This document shows, in pieces, positions 18,888 to 28,117 of a DNA stretch of 64,000 nucleotides. A program made the translations under genes and the position numbers. Origin of the DNA: Thiopseudomonas denitrificans (GTDB lineage Bacteria > Pseudomonadota > Gammaproteobacteria > Pseudomonadales > Pseudomonadaceae); NCBI RefSeq assembly GCF_002866065.1, contig NZ_LNJZ01000009.1, positions 448,813 to 512,812 of the forward strand. Reading direction: 5' to 3'. The notes under the pieces were generated by a model that saw only the letters and a list, made by a program, of their open reading frames with translations, made no database searches and was not told the origin of the DNA. How positions within the stretch are numbered: position 1 is the first letter of the stretch; the number at the start of each line of letters is the position of its first letter.

Positions 18888-20780
18888 ATGAGTCATCAAT
18901 CAGAACTGATCAGCCAGGACATTCTCGGTTATCTGGCCCAGCACGAGCGCAAGGAGTTGTTGCGCTTTCTTACCTGCGGCAATGTCGATGACGGCAAGAG
19001 CACCCTGATCGGCCGCCTGCTGCATGACTCGAAGATGATTTACGAAGACCACCTGGAAGCCATCACCCGCGACTCGAAAAAGAGCGGTACCACCGGCGAC
19101 GAAGTGGATCTGGCCCTGCTGGTGGACGGCCTGCAGGCCGAGCGTGAGCAAGGCATTACCATCGATGTCGCCTACCGCTACTTCAGCACTGCCAAGCGCA
19201 AGTTCATCATTGCCGACACCCCCGGCCATGAGCAGTACACCCGCAACATGGCAACCGGTGCTTCCACCTGTGATCTGGCGATCATTCTGGTCGATGCCCG
19301 CAAAGGAGTGCAGAACCAGACACGCCGCCACAGCTATATCGCTTCCCTGCTCGGCATCCGTCATCTAGTGGTGGCCATCAACAAGATGGACCTTGTCGAT
19401 TACGACGAGGAGCGCTTCAACAGCATTCGCGAGGACTACCTGCAATTTGCCCAGTCACTGCAAATCGATACGGATTCACTGTATTTTGTCCCGCTGTCGG
19501 CCCTGAAAGGCGACAACGTGGTCAACGCCAGCCCGCAAACACCCTGGTACCAGGGCCCGACCCTGATGCAGCTGCTGGAGAGCGTCCCGATACAGCACAA
19601 GGCCGAAACCAGCGCCATGCGCTTCCCGGTGCAATACGTCAACCGCCCCAACCTCAACTTCCGCGGTTTCGCCGGCACCCTGGCCAGCGGCCAGATCCGC
19701 AAGGGTGACCCGATCAAGGTGCTGCCGGCCGGCACGCAAAGCCGCATCAAGTCGATCGTCACATTCGAGGGCGAACTGGATGCAGCCATTGCCGGGCAAG
19801 CCGTCACCCTGACGCTGGAAGACGAAATCGACATTTCCCGTGGTGATCTGATCGTTCATGATGGCAGCCAGCCACTAGTCAGCAACCAGCTCAAGGCGAC
19901 ACTGGTCTGGCTGGCCGAAGACCCGCTGCAGCCGGGCAAGCGCTATGACTTCAAACGCGCCACCAGCTACATTCCCGGCAACGTGGTGCAGATCGACCAG
20001 CGCATTGATGTCAACAATCTGGAAAAAAGCCCCGCCAGCCAGTTACAGCTCAACGAGGTGGCCGAGGTCAGCATCAGTCTGGATGCTCCCCTGGCCATCG
20101 ACAGCTACCAGGACAACCGTACCACCGGTGCATTCATCGTCATTGACCGCATGACCAACATCACTGTCGGTGCCGGCATGATCCACAGTCCGGTACGCAG
20201 CGATGGCGGACGCGAACTGGGCAAGGGCCGGGTCAGTAATGCCGAGCGCCAGCTGCGGCTGGGCCAGCAACCGGCCACCCTGCTGTTCACCGGGCTGTCT
20301 GGTGCCGGCAAGAGCACCCTGGCCTATGCGCTGGAACGCAAGCTATTCGACAGCGGCCGTGCCGTGTTTGTGCTTGACGGGCAGAACCTGCGCCACGACC
20401 TGAACAAGGGCTTGCCGCAGGACCGCTCCGGCCGGACGGAAAACTGGCGGCGTGCCGCACAGGTCGCCCGCCAGTTCAATGAAGCCGGACTGATCAGCCT
20501 CTGCGCCTTTGTCGCCCCGGATGCCGAAGGTCGCGAACAGGCCCGTGCCATCATCGGCAAAGAGCGGCTCATCACCATTTATGTGCAAGCATCGCCGGAT
20601 GTCTGCCGTGAACGGGACCCGCAGGGGCTGTATGCTGCCGGCGAGGACAACATTCCCGGCGAGTCCTTCCCCTACGACATTCCGCTGGATGCCGACCTGG
20701 TGATCAATACCCAGCTGACCTCTGTTGACGAAGCCGTCGAGCAGCTGATCAGCCTGCTGCGGGCACGTGACAGCCTGTAG
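18888..20780 (+). CDS. cysNC: Fused sulfate adenylyltransferase subunit 1 / APS kinase
   Basis: 630-residue fusion. The N-terminal part is the CysN GTPase subunit of ATP sulfurylase: [25 protein letters not shown] and NKMDLVD are the G1, G3 and G4 motifs. From about residue 455 the APS kinase CysC follows, with P-loop GLSGAGKST and [13 protein letters not shown]. The product takes APS on to PAPS. Start ATG 18888 ([12 protein letters not shown]) matches the family and has an AAGAGA site; the upstream open frame is repeat sequence. Length agrees with the Pseudomonas fusion. Confidence 0.96.
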   Translation: MSHQSELISQDILGYLAQHERKELLRFLTCGNVDDGKSTLIGRLLHDSKMIYEDHLEAITRDSKKSGTTGDEVDLALLVDGLQAEREQGITIDVAYRYFSTAKRKFIIADTPGHEQYTRNMATGASTCDLAIILVDARKGVQNQTRRHSYIASLLGIRHLVVAINKMDLVDYDEERFNSIREDYLQFAQSLQIDTDSLYFVPLSALKGDNVVNASPQTPWYQGPTLMQLLESVPIQHKAETSAMRFPVQYVNRPNLNFRGFAGTLASGQIRKGDPIKVLPAGTQSRIKSIVTFEGELDAAIAGQAVTLTLEDEIDISRGDLIVHDGSQPLVSNQLKATLVWLAEDPLQPGKRYDFKRATSYIPGNVVQIDQRIDVNNLEKSPASQLQLNEVAEVSISLDAPLAIDSYQDNRTTGAFIVIDRMTNITVGAGMIHSPVRSDGGRELGKGRVSNAERQLRLGQQPATLLFTGLSGAGKSTLAYALERKLFDSGRAVFVLDGQNLRHDLNKGLPQDRSGRTENWRRAAQVARQFNEAGLISLCAFVAPDAEGREQARAIIGKERLITIYVQASPDVCRERDPQGLYAAGEDNIPGESFPYDIPLDADLVINTQLTSVDEAVEQLISLLRARDSL

Positions 20781-20795
20781 TTGAAACAGGTGCGC

Positions 20796-20837
20796 CACAA
20801 ACAACAACGGGGCCAATTGGCCCCGTTGTTGTTTGTG
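20796..20837. terminator. Bidirectional terminator palindrome between cysNC and the DUF4332 gene
   Basis: Perfect 42-base palindrome with 21-bp arms (CACAAACAACAACGGGGCCA plus A), central AATT. It lies between convergent genes and ends in T-rich sequence in both directions. Confidence 0.88.
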
Positions 20838-20845
20838 CCCGACAG

Positions 20846-21256
20846 TCAGTATTCAAGCATGCGCGGCAGTTCCTTGGCCTGAGCGACCCACTTTGTCACT
20901 TCGGTCTCGCTGGGGACACGGCGGGTCAGATTCTTCTCTTCATTGACCTCCGTCATGGCCTTGGCCAGGTTGGCCGCGTTGCGCTGGGCCAGTTCCGGTA
21001 CGGTATCAACCCCGGCAGCTTCCAGCAGCTCCGAGTATTCCGAACCGACACCATTGATGCGGTACAGGTCAACCATGTTGGCAAAACGCAGAATCAGCCT
21101 GGGGGAAATTTCGGTTTTTTCCGCCAGCTCCTTGCGCTGTTTGGGTGTCAATACATTTTGCAGCAGGGTATCGGTATCCTTGATACCGACTTCGCGAAGC
21201 TTCTCACCCATTACCGGGCCAATGCCTTCTACATCTTCGATCGGATAGTTTGCCAT
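20846..21256 (-). CDS. DUF4332 domain protein (helix-hairpin-helix type)
   Basis: 136-residue soluble protein. The N-terminus IEDVEGIGPVMGEKLREVGI and a second IDGVG-like motif (YRINGVGSEYSELLEAAGVD) form two helix-hairpin-helix units, typical of DUF4332. Such motifs often bind DNA, but the family has no defined function. Ribosome site GGAGA before the ATG. Single gene convergent with cysNC. Confidence 0.8.
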   Translation of the reverse strand: MANYPIEDVEGIGPVMGEKLREVGIKDTDTLLQNVLTPKQRKELAEKTEISPRLILRFANMVDLYRINGVGSEYSELLEAAGVDTVPELAQRNAANLAKAMTEVNEEKNLTRRVPSETEVTKWVAQAKELPRMLEY

Positions 21257-21438
21257 TTACATTCTCCAGCGGGGACAGGATCGATCCGGGCAAAGTGTTT
21301 GCCGGACACTTTTATTGCTCTTTGCATCAGGGCCGTTACGGCGGCTCCGTCTAATACTGCTGTCTGTCTTATACCCCTGGCCTGCCTGACTGCACAAGGG
21401 GTCCACTGCAAAACTGCGATGCAGTTCTGCCATCAGTC

Positions 21439-21855
21439 TTACCGGGCCGACAGCGGCAAACCGAAAATGCGGTCGAAAAACCAGTTGAAAACGAAGGTAT
21501 AAACCAGGAAAAATAGCAAAAAACCGGCATCCAGCCAGAACGCATCCCACAAGTTGATCTCAAGCCACCAGGCGAACAACGGAATGGTCATCAGCGCCAG
21601 CCCGCCCTCAAAGCCCACCGCATGGGCGGTACGCCGCCGGATGCTGCGACCGCGCACGCTCTGACGCGCCTCCCAGAACTCGAAGCCGGTATTCCAGGTC
21701 AGGTTCCAGACCACCGCGATCACCGACACCACCACCGACACGGTGCCCGAATGGAAAAGGTCGTGGCCCAGCGCCATCAGGATCAGGCTGGTTAAAACAA
21801 TGGCGAGGGTTTCAAACAGGCTGACATAGACCAATTTGCGTTTCAGGCCTTGCAT
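21439..21855 (-). CDS. PACE-family multidrug efflux protein
   Basis: 138-residue protein with four membrane helices made of two bacterial transmembrane pair units, the make-up of PACE transporters such as AceI (chlorhexidine efflux). Conserved pieces include KLVYVSLFETLAI, WNLTWNTGFEFWE and the second repeat HAVGFEGGLALMTIPLFAWWL. The membrane-embedded glutamate in the first helix (E15) corresponds to the essential acidic residue of AceI. Substrate unknown. Divergent from the MFS gene. Confidence 0.87.
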   Translation of the reverse strand: MQGLKRKLVYVSLFETLAIVLTSLILMALGHDLFHSGTVSVVVSVIAVVWNLTWNTGFEFWEARQSVRGRSIRRRTAHAVGFEGGLALMTIPLFAWWLEINLWDAFWLDAGFLLFFLVYTFVFNWFFDRIFGLPLSAR

Positions 21856-21990
21856 GGGTTTTCCTTTTTTCTTTTGACCTGTTGATGCCAGCCGGCAGAG
21901 CGTATCAAACCGCCTTTGCCTGCTGTACGGCCAAAAATATTACTAAAAATGATACCATCCGGTTTTCCCTGATTACCGGCATGATCCCGC

Positions 21991-23205
21991 ATGAACAATA
22001 CAACATCCGCCCCCTCGTCCAGCGACACCCAAGGCAAGCGCAATCTCTGGCTGCTGGTCGGTGCCCAGTCACTGGGCGGGGCTTCGCCACCCATCATCAT
22101 CTCGCTGGGCGGTCTGGTCGGTTTGCAACTGGCCAGTGATCCCTCACTGGCGACCCTGCCGGTCAGCCTGTTCAATCTCGGCCTGGCACTGTCCACCATT
22201 CCTGCGGCGATGCTGATGCGTTATCTGGGCCGCCGTCAGGCCTATACCCTGGGCGCCCTGCTGGCCGTTGCCGCCGGGCTGGTCTCCGCCTACGGAATTG
22301 CACAACACAGTTTCACGCTGTTTTGTATCGGCACCACGCTGGCCGGCTTCTATGCCGCCAACGTGCAGAACTACCGCTTTGCCGCCTCCGACAGCGTCCC
22401 GCCGGCACAGCGCCCAATGGCCATTTCACGCATCATGATCGGCGGGCTGGCTGCCGCGATCATCGGACCACAAGTGGTCATCTGGACGCGTGACGCCTGG
22501 GCCGGGCTGCCCTTTGCCGGCAGCTTCGTCAGCCAGGCCGGACTGGCTCTGCTGGCCTTGCCGCTACTGCTCATGCTGCGTCTGCCCAGCCTGCAGTTTG
22601 CCGTCGACACCGGTACCGCACGACCACTGCTGGATATTGCCCGGCAGCAGCGCTTCATCGTTGCCGTGGTTGCCGGCATTGTCTCTTACGGGCTGATGGC
22701 CTTCATCATGACCGCCGCCCCCATGGCCATGGTCATGCACGGTTACAATTCCGACCAGGCCACACTGGGCATCCAGTGGCATGTGCTGGCCATGTTCGGT
22801 CCCAGCTTTTTTACCGGCAAGCTGATCAACCGCTACGGCAAGATCAGCATGACCGCAGCCGGGCTGGTCATCATCGGCCTGTCCGCCCTGCTGGCACTGG
22901 CAGGCATGGAACTACTCAACTTCTGGGGCTCGCTGATCCTGCTGGGCATCGGTTGGAACTTCGGCTTTATCGGTGCCACAGCCCTGGTCACCGACACCTA
23001 CAGCCAGTCCGAACGCTCCAAGGCGCAAGCCATGAACGACTTCCTGATTTTCGGCACCGTTGCCGCCGGCTCCTTCAGCTCCGGCTATCTGCTCAACACG
23101 CTGGGCTGGAGCCAGATCAACCTGTTCATGCTGCCGGTGCTGGGTGCGGTACTGCTACTGCTGTGGTGGCTGCACCTGACCGGCACTCACAGGTCGGCGC
23201 AGTAG
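21991..23205 (+). CDS. MFS transporter
   Basis: 404-residue major facilitator protein with about 12 hydrophobic segments. The loop motif between helices 2 and 3 is MRYLGRRQAYTLG, a variant of GxxxDRxGRR. It resembles the YjjL/YfkF-like uncharacterised MFS group; substrate cannot be told. The last 19 bases overlap the convergent ChaN-like gene, so both stop codons lie within the other gene. Confidence 0.85.
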   Translation: MNNTTSAPSSSDTQGKRNLWLLVGAQSLGGASPPIIISLGGLVGLQLASDPSLATLPVSLFNLGLALSTIPAAMLMRYLGRRQAYTLGALLAVAAGLVSAYGIAQHSFTLFCIGTTLAGFYAANVQNYRFAASDSVPPAQRPMAISRIMIGGLAAAIIGPQVVIWTRDAWAGLPFAGSFVSQAGLALLALPLLLMLRLPSLQFAVDTGTARPLLDIARQQRFIVAVVAGIVSYGLMAFIMTAAPMAMVMHGYNSDQATLGIQWHVLAMFGPSFFTGKLINRYGKISMTAAGLVIIGLSALLALAGMELLNFWGSLILLGIGWNFGFIGATALVTDTYSQSERSKAQAMNDFLIFGTVAAGSFSSGYLLNTLGWSQINLFMLPVLGAVLLLLWWLHLTGTHRSAQ

Positions 23206-24089
23206 TCCTTTTCTTCCGTCGCCGGAGTGTACCAGACATAATCGGCCATCTCCGGCGCAACCTGCTGGCCGGCTTCAAGGAAAATCAGCACCCTGAACGC
23301 CTGCCCGGGCTTCAGCGTCTGCAGATGCAAGGGAACGCCCAGGTCCTTGCGCACATGATAGGAACCGGCAATCAGCAGGCCCGGACTCGCACTGTCGAGC
23401 AACGCGCCGGCCATGGCCAGATCACGCTGCTGTTGCACGGCCACCATCGCCGGCACCTGACTGTCGGGCAGCTTGCCGCAATGGGACTCGACGATGGTCG
23501 CGCCCAGCTGCTCCTGTACCTGCGGCCGCGCCGCCGGCCCGCTCTGCAGCGGCTGCGGATCACGGTAGATCGACATCAGGGCTTCCCGGTCCAGATTGCC
23601 GGCGCGTAACGCCCACGGCCGGTTCACCGCATACTCGACAAGCGGGCCGTATTGCTGCCAGTCCCAGCCCTTGCTCCACTCCAGCGCGGCTGGCAAATCT
23701 GCTATCGCCTCCCCGGCGGCAAGGCGGGCACGTACCCCGTCCACCAGGAGTTGTTGGCCCGATGTCAGCATTTCCAGCACCAGGCTGCCCTGCGCACGCT
23801 CCCGCTCCAGTGCCTGCAGTAGCCAGAGCTGCAAGGCATGGTGGTCGGGATTGTCGTGTTTTTCCCCCAGCAGCACCAGCGGCTCACCGGCCAGCTCGCC
23901 AACCAGTTCGACAGCATCAAGCACACGGCCGCTGGCCAGGCTGACAATCCGGCCGGTATCGGGATGATCCAGCAAGCGCGGGCTTTGCCAGGCCGGTAAC
24001 GGCTGTCCGGCACCAACCGCCGTGCAGCCCTGCACTGCAGCCAGAACGCAAGCAGCCAGACACCATGGCAGAAGTTTTGCTATTTTCAC
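23187..24089 (-). CDS. ChaN-family lipoprotein
   Basis: 300-residue secreted protein of the ChaN/DUF399 family (haem-binding, iron-regulated lipoproteins; PhuW in Pseudomonas). A signal peptide ends near AAVQGC with C22 as likely lipidation site, though Q at -2 is unusual. Family motifs: LLGEKHDNPDHHALQLWLL near residue 73 and AGSYHVRKDLGVP near the C-terminus. GTG start with AAGGAAAA upstream. Lies 63 bases behind pfkA on the same strand. A role in iron or haem handling is inference from the family. Confidence 0.8.
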   Translation of the reverse strand: MKIAKLLPWCLAACVLAAVQGCTAVGAGQPLPAWQSPRLLDHPDTGRIVSLASGRVLDAVELVGELAGEPLVLLGEKHDNPDHHALQLWLLQALERERAQGSLVLEMLTSGQQLLVDGVRARLAAGEAIADLPAALEWSKGWDWQQYGPLVEYAVNRPWALRAGNLDREALMSIYRDPQPLQSGPAARPQVQEQLGATIVESHCGKLPDSQVPAMVAVQQQRDLAMAGALLDSASPGLLIAGSYHVRKDLGVPLHLQTLKPGQAFRVLIFLEAGQQVAPEMADYVWYTPATEEKDYCADL

Positions 24090-24152
24090 CGGTTTTCCTT
24101 TTCAGCATGTGAAGTGACGCACAACCCGGAGGCGTGCATCGGAAGGCGGTCG

Positions 24153-25247
24153 TCAGTCGCCAAAGCTGATGTCCATGTCACGGGCGGTCAGGACGGTATC
24201 CCCCCTGGGATCAACCCGTTTCTCGACACTCAGCGCCTCGGCCATGGTCACCAGGGCAATGCGGTCGGACTTGAGCGCAACCATGTGGCCCAACTTGCCG
24301 GCCTCGATCGCGCGCACCGCCGCCGCACCGAAGCGCAGCGCCAGCAGCCGGTCAAAGGTGGTCGGCGAGCCACCGCGCTGCAGGTGTCCGAGCACCAGCG
24401 AACGGGTGTCCTTGCCAGTGCGACTGGCGATTTCCTGTGCCACATATTCGGCAATGCCGCCCAGCACCACATGCTCACGCCCCAGGCCGGCCTCGCTTTT
24501 GACAACCACGTCACCGCCCGCCGGCATGGCCCCTTCGGCCACGACGACAATGCCGTATTTGCGACCATTGAGCTCGTTACCCATCAAGTGGGCACAGATC
24601 TTGTCGATATCGAACGGGATCTCCGGGATCAGGATGACATCCGCATTGCCGGAAATCCCGCTGTTCAGGGCAATGAAGCCGGCATCACGGCCCATCACTT
24701 CCACTACCATGATGCGGTCGTGTGACTTGGCCGTGGAGTGCAGGCGATCAATCGCTTCGGTGGCAATACCGGTGGCGGTATCAAAACCGAAGGTCATTTC
24801 GGTGCCGCCCAGGTCATTGTCGATCGTCTTGGGCACGCCAATCACCGGCATGCCCAGGTCGGAAAAGCGTTTGGCAATTTCCATGCTGCCATCGCCACCC
24901 ACAGCAATCAGCGCATCAAAACCCAACCGTTTGAAGTTTTCCAGCACCTTGCCGGACAGGTCACGCTCTTCACAGTCGCCCGCCACATTGCATACCGGCA
25001 TGCGAAACGGGTTGCCCTTGTTGGTGCTGCCCAGAATGGTACCGCCCTGAATGGCGATGCCGTCCACCACCTTGGGCGTCAGACGGATGATGTCATTGGT
25101 GTTGAGCAGCCCGGCATAACCCGACCTGATGCCATAGACTTCCCACTGGCGGTGGTGGGCAGCCATGGTCACGGCTTCAATCACAGCATTCAAACCGGGG
25201 GCATCACCACCACCGGTGTTGATGCAAATCTTCAAACGTCTGGACAT
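24153..25247 (-). CDS. pfkA: 6-phosphofructokinase
   Basis: 364-residue phosphofructokinase. Motifs: phosphate-binding GGGDAPGLNAVIE near the N-terminus, GGDGS, PKTIDND with the catalytic aspartates, and MGRDAGF for fructose 6-phosphate. It combines glycine in GGDG (ATP-type) with lysine in PKTIDND (PPi-type), a pairing seen in ATP-dependent enzymes of the long/group III clade. So ATP is the better guess, but pyrophosphate cannot be excluded. ATG 25247 has a GGGAGG site; the frame is open nine codons further. Most Pseudomonas lack this enzyme and use the Entner-Doudoroff route. Confidence 0.92.
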   Translation of the reverse strand: MSRRLKICINTGGGDAPGLNAVIEAVTMAAHHRQWEVYGIRSGYAGLLNTNDIIRLTPKVVDGIAIQGGTILGSTNKGNPFRMPVCNVAGDCEERDLSGKVLENFKRLGFDALIAVGGDGSMEIAKRFSDLGMPVIGVPKTIDNDLGGTEMTFGFDTATGIATEAIDRLHSTAKSHDRIMVVEVMGRDAGFIALNSGISGNADVILIPEIPFDIDKICAHLMGNELNGRKYGIVVVAEGAMPAGGDVVVKSEAGLGREHVVLGGIAEYVAQEIASRTGKDTRSLVLGHLQRGGSPTTFDRLLALRFGAAAVRAIEAGKLGHMVALKSDRIALVTMAEALSVEKRVDPRGDTVLTARDMDISFGD

Positions 25248-25295
25248 GGAAGCCTCCCTGAAAAATGCGGCCAATATAGCATACTTGCCGGGAAA

Positions 25296-25889
25296 CTATT
25301 GTGACTGCCCAGCACTTGCAGACGCATGATCCGGATGCAGGAAACAGCCGGTCAGGTGGTCATTGACCATTCCCATCGACTGCATGAACGCATAACAGCC
25401 GGTTGGGCCGACAAAGGCAAAGCCGGCCTTTTTCAGCGCCCTGCTCATGGCAGCCGACTCGGGGGTTTGTGTCGGCACTTCACGCATATCGGCAAACCGG
25501 TTGATACGCGGCTGGCCGCCAACAAAGCCCCACAGCCAGGCGGAAAAATCAACACCCTGTTGCTGCAACCGCAAATAAGCCTGCGCATTGCTGCGGACGG
25601 CCTCAAGCTTGCCGCGATGACGGATCAGGCCCCTGTCCTGCACCAGCCGGTCCAGCTCGGCGTCGGTCATGCACGCGACTTTCTGCGGATCAAAGTCATG
25701 AAAACACTGCCGGTAACGGGCACGTTTGCGCAAAACCACCAGCCAGCTCAGCCCGGCCTGCTGGCCTTCCAGGCACAGCTTTTCCAGCAACTTGCGGCTG
25801 TCATGACAGGGCCTGCCCCACTCATGGTCATGATACTCGATGTAATCGGCGTGCTGGCCCGGCCAGGGGCAGCGGTGTCTTGGCTCCAC
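25296..25889 (-). CDS. tag: DNA-3-methyladenine glycosylase I
   Basis: 197-residue Tag glycosylase removing 3-methyladenine from alkylated DNA. RCPWPG..YIEYHDHEWG near the N-terminus and GPTGCYAFMQSMGMVNDHLTGCFLH near the C-terminus hold the zinc ligands; LEGQQAGLSWLVVLRKR is the helix-hairpin region. The start is taken as GTG 25889 with an AAGGAA site six bases away; an ATG at 25961 would add 24 residues unlike the family. Upstream of it the next gene is divergent. Confidence 0.9.
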   Translation of the reverse strand: MEPRHRCPWPGQHADYIEYHDHEWGRPCHDSRKLLEKLCLEGQQAGLSWLVVLRKRARYRQCFHDFDPQKVACMTDAELDRLVQDRGLIRHRGKLEAVRSNAQAYLRLQQQGVDFSAWLWGFVGGQPRINRFADMREVPTQTPESAAMSRALKKAGFAFVGPTGCYAFMQSMGMVNDHLTGCFLHPDHASASAGQSQ

Positions 25890-26094
25890 GCGGTATTCCT
25901 TGTACTGGTCAGACAGCAACAGTTGCGACAACAGGTCATCGTGTTTTCCGGCTGGTGGCATGTTAGCGTGAAAACATTGATGCCTGCACTCCGCCGCTGT
26001 CAAACACTTCGCACCGCAAGCCCGTAGCGCCTTGTGCGCAATGCCTGCCCGCATGGCAGAGCGGCTGTGCTGCCATATGGGAGGTAACCGGCAG

Positions 26095-26469
26095 ATGCAA
26101 CAGATATCCCGGATTGACCGTGCAGTGGATGCCTTGCGTTCGCGCAGCACACTGTTCCTGCTGGCCGGACTCGCAGCCGGCTGGTTGCTGTTTTCCCGTC
26201 CGGTCCCGCCGGGCATCATGCTGGTCACCTTCCATAACCAAAGCGACATGATGATCCATTCGATACATCTTGAGTTCGGTTTCAACCTCAACCAGTCCGA
26301 CCTGCTCATGTTGCAACTGCGCCCGGGCGAGTCACGCACCATTGCCATCAACCATGTGCCGGGGCGCGGCTTCAATACCGAAGCCAGCTATGCCGATGGC
26401 CACGTACAAAGCTTCTGCGCCAACAGAGGCATCACCGGTCAGTACCAGAGCGTGGTGCTGCAGCGCTAG
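26095..26469 (+). CDS. Hypothetical membrane-anchored protein
   Basis: 124 residues, not recognised. One N-terminal membrane helix (TLFLLAGLAAGWLLFS, about 18-34) is followed by a mostly beta-like domain of 85 residues, probably outside the cytoplasm (N-terminus enters by signal anchor). Start ATG 26095 has GGGAGG ten bases upstream. Divergent from tag and convergent with guaA; the guaA terminator separates them. Confidence 0.6.
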   Translation: MQQISRIDRAVDALRSRSTLFLLAGLAAGWLLFSRPVPPGIMLVTFHNQSDMMIHSIHLEFGFNLNQSDLLMLQLRPGESRTIAINHVPGRGFNTEASYADGHVQSFCANRGITGQYQSVVLQR

Positions 26470-26517
26470 CGGCCTCTTGCAAGATTTCCTGCCAGCCATC
26501 CCGGATTCCAGTCCCGG

Positions 26518-26549
26518 AAAAACGAAGCCCGCTGGGGCGCGGGCTTCGG
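26518..26549 (-). terminator. Rho-independent terminator of guaA
   Basis: Minus strand stem CGAAGCCCGC / GCGGGCTTCG with six-base loop, followed by TTTTT, 38 bases after the guaA stop. Confidence 0.88.
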
Positions 26550-26586
26550 GCATTGCATCAAACAACCGGCAACACCGGAGCTGCAA

Positions 26587-27918
26587 TCATTCCCACTCGA
26601 TGGTGGCAGGCGGCTTGCTCGATACGTCATACACTACGCGGGAAATACCCTCCAGCTCGGTGATGATGCGGGTCGAGACCTTTTCGATCAGCTCGTAAGG
26701 CAGATGTGCCCAGCGGGCGGTCATGAAGTCGATGGTTTCCACTGCACGCAGGGAAATCACCCAGGCATAGCGGCGCTGGTCGTTGACCACGCCCACCGAC
26801 CTGACCGGCACAAACACGGCAAACGCCTGGCTGGTCTTGTCGTACCAGCCGGCCGCTCGCAGCTCCTCGATGAAGATATGATCGGCCTGGCGCAGCAGGT
26901 CGGCATACTCCTTCCTGATCTCGCCCAAAATGCGCACACCCAGGCCGGGGCCGGGGAACGGATGACGGTAGACCATCTCGCGCGGCAGGCCCAGCTCGAC
27001 GCCCAGCTTGCGCACCTCGTCCTTGAACAGCTCCTTGAGCGGCTCGACCAGCTCGAACTTCATGTCTTCGGGCAGGCCGCCGACGTTGTGGTGGGACTTG
27101 ATCACCCGCGCCTTGCCATGCTTGATCGCCACCGACTCGATGATGTCGGGGTAGATGGTGCCCTGCGCAAGGAAGTCGATGCCTTCCAGCTTGGCGGATT
27201 CCTCGTCGAACACCTCGATAAAGGTACGGCCAATGATCTTGCGCTTCTCTTCCGGATCATTGACGCCCTTGAGCAGGTCGAGGAAACGCTGTTCGGCATC
27301 CACACGAATCACCTTGACACCCATGTTCTCGGCAAACATGCGCATCACCTGGTCACCCTCGTGCAGGCGCATCAGGCCGTGGTCGACAAATACGCAGGTC
27401 AGCTGGTCGCCAATGGCGCGGTGCAGCAATGCCGCTACCACCGATGAGTCCACCCCGCCGGACAGGCCCAGCAATACCTGGCGCTCGCCAACCTGGGCAC
27501 GCACCTTGGCAATGGCATCCTCGATGATGTTGGCCGGCGTCCACAGGCCCTGGCAGGCGCAGTCCTGCAAGACAAAGTTTTCTACAAGCGCAGGCGTGTT
27601 GCTGTCGTCATAGGCACCAATCCGGCGGGCCACAGCAGGCAGGCCGGGATGTTCGTAACCGACGCTCAACAGTGGTACGTCCAGCTGATAGGCGGCAGCC
27701 ACCGGCTGCGGATCAGCCACCAGCGGCTCGGCATCCGGATCACATGAAAGGATGATGCCTTTGGCATTGAAGGCGCGTATAGCAGCCTCATCCAGATCAA
27801 AGGGGTGAACTTCGCAATAAACACCCGCACTGCGGACCTTGCGGGCGATCAGCTGGGTGTATTCGCTGCCAAAATCGAGAACGAGGATGCGTTCGGCATG
27901 GATGTCTGGTGTAGTCAT
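26587..27918 (-). CDS. guaA: GMP synthetase with degenerate glutaminase domain
   Basis: 443 residues against the usual 525. The synthetase half is complete: P-loop [34 protein letters not shown] and the C-terminal KPPATIEWE. The N-terminal class I glutaminase domain is about 120 residues instead of 205. It begins normally ([19 protein letters not shown]), but the oxyanion GG motif is changed to LSCDPDA, the nucleophile motif GVCYGMQ is SVGYEHPG (Cys to Gly at 87), and the part with the catalytic His and Glu is absent. The enzyme should still make GMP from XMP and free ammonia but not hydrolyse glutamine, unless another protein supplies ammonia. The frame is intact, so this is not simple pseudogene decay. 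ATG 27918. Confidence 0.9.
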   Translation of the reverse strand: MTTPDIHAERILVLDFGSEYTQLIARKVRSAGVYCEVHPFDLDEAAIRAFNAKGIILSCDPDAEPLVADPQPVAAAYQLDVPLLSVGYEHPGLPAVARRIGAYDDSNTPALVENFVLQDCACQGLWTPANIIEDAIAKVRAQVGERQVLLGLSGGVDSSVVAALLHRAIGDQLTCVFVDHGLMRLHEGDQVMRMFAENMGVKVIRVDAEQRFLDLLKGVNDPEEKRKIIGRTFIEVFDEESAKLEGIDFLAQGTIYPDIIESVAIKHGKARVIKSHHNVGGLPEDMKFELVEPLKELFKDEVRKLGVELGLPREMVYRHPFPGPGLGVRILGEIRKEYADLLRQADHIFIEELRAAGWYDKTSQAFAVFVPVRSVGVVNDQRRYAWVISLRAVETIDFMTARWAHLPYELIEKVSTRIITELEGISRVVYDVSSKPPATIEWE

Positions 27919-27968
27919 GAGGTCTGTCTCTCGAGTTGTCAGGTTGTAACCGGATTTTTGCAATTCAC

Positions 27969-28050
27969 CCTGTAGGTGCGAATTCATTCGCACATGAGCC
28001 TCTGTTGCCCGGCTCTGCCGGGCTTGTCCGAATAAATTCGCACCTACAGG
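27969..28050. repeat. Family A compound repeat between guaB and guaA
   Basis: 82-base unit: GTAGGTGCGAATTCATTCGC, then hairpin GCCCGGCTCTGCCGGGC, then CCGAATAAATTCGCACCTAC with ACAGG at the end. It is the reverse-oriented relative of the 8311-8482 units. Confidence 0.88.
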
Positions 28051-28074
28051 AAGCGGGTTAAACCGGATGTTTCA

Positions 28075-28110
28075 GCATAAAACAACAAACCGCCGTTAAG
28101 GCGGTTTGTT
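28075..28110 (-). terminator. Terminator behind guaB
   Basis: Minus strand hairpin AACAAACCGCC / GGCGGTTTGTT with a 5-base loop, then T-rich GTTGTTTTATG. It lies eight bases after the guaB stop and would separate guaB from guaA transcription. Confidence 0.85.
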
Positions 28111-28117
28111 TCCAGGG

